Positions 58,881-64,000 of a stretch of 64,000 bases of DNA are shown here, piece after piece. Location: assembly GCF_019112545.1 (NCBI RefSeq), contig NW_025064896.1:68702-132701 (forward strand), read 5' to 3'. Positions within the stretch are counted from its first letter, which is position 1, and every line of letters starts with the position of its first letter. The notes beneath the pieces were generated by a model. The model saw only the letters and a list, made by a program, of their open reading frames with translations, did no database searches and was not told the DNA's origin. Origin of the DNA: Guyanagaster necrorhizus (Eukaryota; Basidiomycota; Agaricomycetes; Agaricales; Physalacriaceae). The position numbers and the translations under genes are program-made.

Positions 58881-61204
58881 GCAATAGTTGGGATAACAAC
58901 ATTAAATGAGTTGCTCAGGTTCAAAGATGTCTTGCAGTCTCATGCATTGATAATCTAAGGGAAATATCATCCACAACAGGTAATGCCATAGGCCAGATAT
59001 TTGCTACTCATTTTCAACCTTAATCATATTGGTGGCATCATGAACAAAGGCTACTTCAAATCATTGCTCTGAACAAATGGGTATCTAAGACTAACTAGCT
59101 GCTATATAGTAAATGTTCTAATTAATATTTCACTTAAGAAACAAATGAGAAATCAGGACAACTCATGAAAAATCTTCTGAAAACATTCAAGTGATGCCAT
59201 TTGAAATTTGTGTACTTCATATGGATCTCTCTGGGGTATTAAAGCAATGACTGGACTATACTATATTTTCTGTTGCTCAAGAGAACCAGTAAGGCTAACA
59301 ATCATATGATTCAGAAACATGTCTAGCTGCATTTGGTTCTTGTGATATCAAAGCTCAAAAGATGAGTCATTTTCTCATACACTAACCCTTTGACAAGCAA
59401 GCTTCTTCTAAGGAAAGAAGTCATCCAGCTGTGGTATACAGTCCAGTATCTTACCATTGGTCACCTGTTGAGATAGGAACATGAGAGGAACTCTTATAGG
59501 ATCAGAACCTAAGACTTTTATTTTCAGTTTGAAAATATGAGAAATAAGATGAAGATGTATGGTCTCAGCAAAATATGAGACCTCCAATACTATACTGCTA
59601 TTTCATAGATCCCAAGGTCCTATTTTCTGATGGGGTCTTAGAAAATAATCAAGAATTCTATGTTGTAGATGTAGGCCTTTGATAAAATGGTTTTCATAGT
59701 ACTGGACTCACAATTTTTTTTCTTCATTTGTAGGAAAATATTCAATACCATGTACCACTTCTAAGCATCTTGACAGCCACCAGAATGCTTCACACTCACA
59801 TACAGCAAGGAGTTCCAAGGTGCCCAAGATGATATTGATTGATTTGCAGCTGTAGCAGAAAGATAGCATAAACATAATTTCATGATATACAGTAGTCTCA
59901 TAGTAGAGTTGATAAGGTGTGAATAATAGTGTCCATAATATTAAGATTAGAAAAAGGTGATTTGAGTGTGGGTTCATCAATACACATTGTAGTAGACTAT
60001 TTAGATTTGAGAATCAATGTGGGACTCTGAATTTATATAGGCTAGTAAAAAGTGGTGTGACTTGATCAGAGCAACAACAAACTCAAATGCAAAATCTTGG
60101 CTCCCTTTTTTAATTGCCTTTAATTTCCACCAGAAAACTTCTTATGACAAGCACTGAATTGAGGTTCATATAGTGTACTATGGCAGAATATATCACATAA
60201 TTGAATGCATATGTAAATATCATTTTATTCCACTTCAGTGTTTCACTTGTATTATCACTGTTTCAAGGCCTGGATGGCAAGTCACATGACAGGTGCATTG
60301 GATACTGTATAGTGCAAGATCTTTAGCACACTCCATAGCTGGCTGGAAAATATCAGTATAAGAAGAAAATATTAGCTAAAATTAGTCATGCTGGCCTTAT
60401 TCTTCATAATAATGCCTGGGCCTTTATATGACTTGACCATAAAAAATTTGTGAAGACCAATATGAATAATGGTCTCAACAGAGACAAAAACACAATGAGT
60501 GTTCTCAATAAATATAATGGCTATGCAAATATAAACAGCAGGTTAGTTGTCGATAGAGGACAAGAAAATCATAAGAAGCATGTCTATTGTTAGTGAGAGA
60601 GCCAGTCTCCATCCTTCTGGTCTTGCCTATGACTCAACTTGAAATCCAAAGTCATTTCAGAGCCATTTGCTCTGGCTGCATCAGCATTCAAACTAGCTGT
60701 TAATTTATCAACAAAGTAGTTGCTGTACTTCACTTTTCCATTAAGCTGAGATAAGCTGAGTAGTCATCTACTAATTTGATAGCATATTAATACCTTTCAG
60801 CTGGCTAATACTTGAGCTGCATTGCCATGACTTATTATATCTATGGCTCTGCATTCATGCCCATATACAGATATGACCATCAATTATATGGATTGCATGC
60901 AGATATAGATGTTCCATATCCACAAATGTACAGAAGAAATCTAGGAGCTATATAGTTTGGCATGGTAATAATTCTGTCTGTATTATGGGTATATGACTGT
61001 ACCTTTTTCAAGAGTCTGAAAAACTGATCCAGACACATGTATGAGATATGAGATGGCAAAAATGAAATCATGGTCCAGAAAGCAGTCAACCAAGGGTAAA
61101 GAAAGTGAGAAAGACCATGTTGACTTTAAAGTTGATCAATTAGTGCATGAGATAATATGAACACAAGACAACAGGCTCACAGAACATGAGAAGTGAGACT
61201 ACAC
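58881..61204. other. CpG-poor DNA, nothing recognised
   Basis: AT-rich sequence with scattered short frames, probably further decayed coding or repeat DNA. No supported feature. Confidence 0.5.
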
Positions 61205-61911
61205 TGTTAGATCCAAGTCACATGTGATCAGAACATGTGATAAACTGACACTATATCATATTCATACAGTCACATTAGAGTCCACTATTTGTGTCTGTTG
61301 ACCAGATGCTTCAAGGCCTTTGTAGATCAGCTCAAGAGTGAAGTGGTATAAAATAAACTTTAGCTCAAAGCTGAGATTTTACAGCAAAAGCTAGCCTACT
61401 TATATACTAATTGTTCATGTAGATATTAATACTACTACCTATTGTATCTGTTTAAGTTGTTGTGCCCTTTGTCCTTGGATATTGTTACTGTCCACAAAAG
61501 ACTGCTGTGCATCATCAAGTGACATTGTTGCATCAAAAGACAATGACAGACTTGGCTTGTTGTGATGACTAAGCTGGTCCCATGGTCCTAAGCACTGGTA
61601 TAGGCACTCTGACTAAGCATAAATAGGGGTTAGATTATAAAGAAAATAAAAAAAATATAATATTATCCTCTCCTTAAGACCATTATCCCAATGGCTCAAT
61701 TTAGGGATAATTCATAATCATAAATTGCATCAGCTGTGTTCATCCACTTTTTATTAACCCATTGGTTAGATTCTGAGCTATAACTCTTCCAACTAATCAG
61801 ATAATCAATGGTCATTGTCATGCCTCTCTCACATGTGTGGGTTTTTTGAAGGCAGTGATTAAGGATCTGATTGATTTCATAATGTTCTTCATCATCAATT
61901 AGATCAGGCAG
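61205..61911 (-). mobile_element. G6: gypsy 3' end (LTR and chromodomain fragment)
   Basis: LTR 61205-61662 (TGTTAGATCC ... ATATAATA, 458 bp) with internal TTTAGCTCAAAGCT self-primer sequence. Then the purine tract (CCTCTCCTT on plus) and a minus-strand chromodomain end (Y-L-I-S-W-K-S-Y, N-Q-W-V-N, about 61690-61900). It ends abruptly at repeat X2 (61912). Confidence 0.8.
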
Positions 61912-63322
61912 TGATATGCAGGATACATGTCCAGCCCTATAATTTATGAATTCTGCATAACACACTAGAATACACTAGTAACTGAGAACCATTAGCTAGT
62001 AGAGAACTATGGCTGAGGCTCTGAGCTGATAGACATGCTAGTCACCAATATTAAGTCTAAAAGAGACTTTGTAAAACAACATGGCCCAAGGATAAAAATC
62101 CTAAGTCAGGTTTGAACTTAGAAAAGTTCTGCACCATATCTGGGAAAATACTTAAGTCCAAGTTGGACTTAGAAATAGTACCTCAACTGGAGCCAATTCT
62201 ACATGCCACTAAGATAAGTATATTCTAAGACAGCTAGAGGTAATACCATAGCCAGTTGTAGAGTATTGAGTAAAGACAGCATCATCCAGAAGTAGTAAGA
62301 AGAGAGATCCAATAATCTGTGGCTAGCACTCTAAGTTTTGACTCAAATGCCTAAGTCAGAATTTCTAGACATCAGATGATCTAAGGGACTTAAAATAGAG
62401 AGGAATAGAGTGGATAGAACCAATTGGTTGGGCCTGATCAGGCCTGATTGATCAAGCTACTAAGAATAGCTCAGAGAGTTAAAACTCTGAATGACAGAAA
62501 AGAGTTAGATGCCCACAGGCACTGTAGGCTTAAAATAAAGCTGTGCAGTAGCCAGGCAGATCTGTGCAAGCCTAGAGAAGTCCAGGAGTGCTGCCATTCA
62601 GGAATAATAGCATGATTCTGCTTTAAACAGGAGAAATACTATTTTGAATGCTTTATTTATAGATTCTATATCTGTTGTTGATGTATAAAAGAAGAGAATG
62701 GGGGGGAAATAGCAGGCAAGTGACCTACCCCCACATTCAGGCCTTCTAGCTCACTGTAACTAGTCTCTGGGACAACAGATTTTGAGTTTTGCTTTGACTT
62801 AGTGATTTATTTAAGTCACTTTGTCACTTAGAGAGGATTGGATTGGAATAATAACTGTATTTTGGGTTTGGATTAATTTGGGTTTCAAACTATAAGAGTT
62901 TCGGCATCAGAATACAAGTTCTTCAGTTTTGAGTACTGCTAGCCAGCCAAGAGTGCAGCTAGTCAAGCCTAAGTGCTTGATAGACTTAGTATTTGGGTTT
63001 TAGAGTTCATTAAGTTTTGGAATATGCTAAGTTGATTTAGAGCACAATTTTGCATTGATTCTAAGTCCTAATTATACTTAAACATTGCTATAAACTACTC
63101 TCACAAATATTGCATCTTAGAAAGCAAGATAGAAGTTGAATAACTGTCTTTATTGACTGTTTTTTTGATTTTACTTAAGACTGCAAGAGTGCTTCTATTG
63201 TACTCAAAATAACTGACCTCAACTGTATTTGGTGATTGCATATCGAGTGATTAGATGTTGGTGTTTCAGAGTTCATTCCTCATTCACCTCTCTTAGTCAC
63301 TTAGCTATTACCAAGCACATCA
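61912..63322 (+). mobile_element. Repeat X, copy X2 (uninterrupted, 1.41 kb)
   Basis: Complete copy TGATATGCAGG ... AAGCACATCA with no N and no nested insert. Contains TATAAAAG at about 62685 and no ORF. No target duplication is seen, and the flanks are gypsy pieces of opposite orientation, so a rearrangement has happened here. Confidence 0.8.
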
Positions 63323-64000
63323 ATATTGGGTCACAGAATCATCTAAATATGGTTACATGCTATACCACAAGGCCAGTGTGGTGAACTGAAAAGCAGATCT
63401 TCTAAGCCAGTGAGTTGACCATAATCAAGGAGACAATGACAATAAAGAGGTGGTATTATTAAAGCCTGAACATTTCCAGGTGATAATAATGCCAACAGAA
63501 GAAGAGATCCATGAATGGATTAAGAGTGTGACATGAGACAACCACAAATGGGATCAGCACATGGCCTTATCACTAAATCATGAATGAGGGATAATGAAGA
63601 AGAATGGATTAATCTATTATGATAGGCTAATCTATATCTTATAGGATCAGCAACTGCAAGACAAGGTCATCACCATCTGCCATGATCATGCAACAGCAGG
63701 ACATCCAGAGATTGTGAAAACTAAGGAGTTGGTCCTATAGGAATATTGGTGGCCAAAGATAGACCAAGATATAGAACAGTATGTGAAGGAGTGTGAGACA
63801 TGTCAGTGAGAAAATGCATCAACTCAACTATGAGCAGCACTGCTTCATCTGAATGAGGTCCCTCAGGCACCATGGATCCACATTTTGGTTGACATGATCA
63901 CCAGATTATCTGACTGTAATGGTTACAATACCATACTAGTGATTGTCAACTGATTCTTGAAGGCAATCATTCCCATTGCATGTTCAACAGAATTAACATC
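63323..64000 (+). mobile_element. G7: gypsy RNase H/integrase fragment running off the window
   Basis: Plus-strand frame from the end of RNase H (W-V-T-E-S-S-K-Y-G-Y, H-K-A-S-V-V-N) into integrase: the zinc site H-D-H-A-T-A-G-H ... C-E-T-C-Q, then V-D-M-I-T-R-L-S-D-C-N-G-Y with the first catalytic Asp. Several stops at former CGA/CAG. Confidence 0.8.

Noticed and set aside
1..64000. CRISPR array, bacterial operons, rRNA or viral genome
   Set aside because: No regularly spaced identical repeats with unique spacers, no ribosome-binding-site organised operons, and eukaryotic introns throughout the genic parts.

Overview
The window looks like a transposon-rich chromosome segment of a filamentous basidiomycete (probably an Agaricomycete). 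The evidence is multi-exon genes with introns of about 50-60 nt and CTRAC-like branch sites, an intron-containing tRNA-Leu, a DUF1996 gene, and repeated Ty3/gypsy chromoviral elements. All calls come from reading the sequence; no database search was run.

The left end (1-5.7 kb) is gene-like and keeps CpG. On the minus strand are the 5' part of a seven-exon MFS transporter and a four-exon mitochondrial HSP10 with a perfect heat-shock element. On the plus strand is a small dsRNA-binding protein behind a TATA box. A tentative spliced gene and tRNA-Leu(AAG) follow. From about 5.8 to 8.47 kb the DNA is AT-rich and nearly free of CpG. A second gene island (8.47-10.55 kb) holds a TPR protein and a DUF1996 gene that is truncated and carries stops. 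Two repeat modules from 2.7 and 4.2 kb recur side by side at 10.56-11.13 kb.

From 11.1 kb to the end the window is mostly nested LTR retrotransposons. They are named here G0 to G7, plus a 1.4 kb repeat X. Target-site duplications let the nesting be read. G1 (LTRs at 17914 and 42809, TSD AGACT) was entered by G2 (TSD GAGGT), G3 (later partly deleted) and G4 (TSD GTAAT). An X copy (TSD TTGT) split an unknown 333-codon reading frame (43439..55530) and was then hit by two solo LTRs and by G5 (TSD AATTC). Another X copy sits inside G2's 5' LTR (TSD ATGC). The right end holds decayed coding DNA, a truncated G6, another X copy and the start of a plus-strand gypsy, G7.

The gypsy elements form one Tf1/sushi-like chromovirus lineage with chromodomain, D,D35E integrase, YLDD reverse transcriptase and DSG protease. 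Four features stand out. (1) A conserved 60-61 aa membrane micro-ORF lies just before gag, with a TGA-A-ATG junction in the better-preserved copies. (2) A Tf1-type self-priming pair (LTR segment against primer site) covaries between subfamilies. (3) A conserved -1 gag-to-pol overlap carries an A-AAA shift site. (4) Gag has a very long N-terminal extension. Most copies are inactivated by C-to-T/G-to-A changes concentrated at CpG. G2 is the least mutated.
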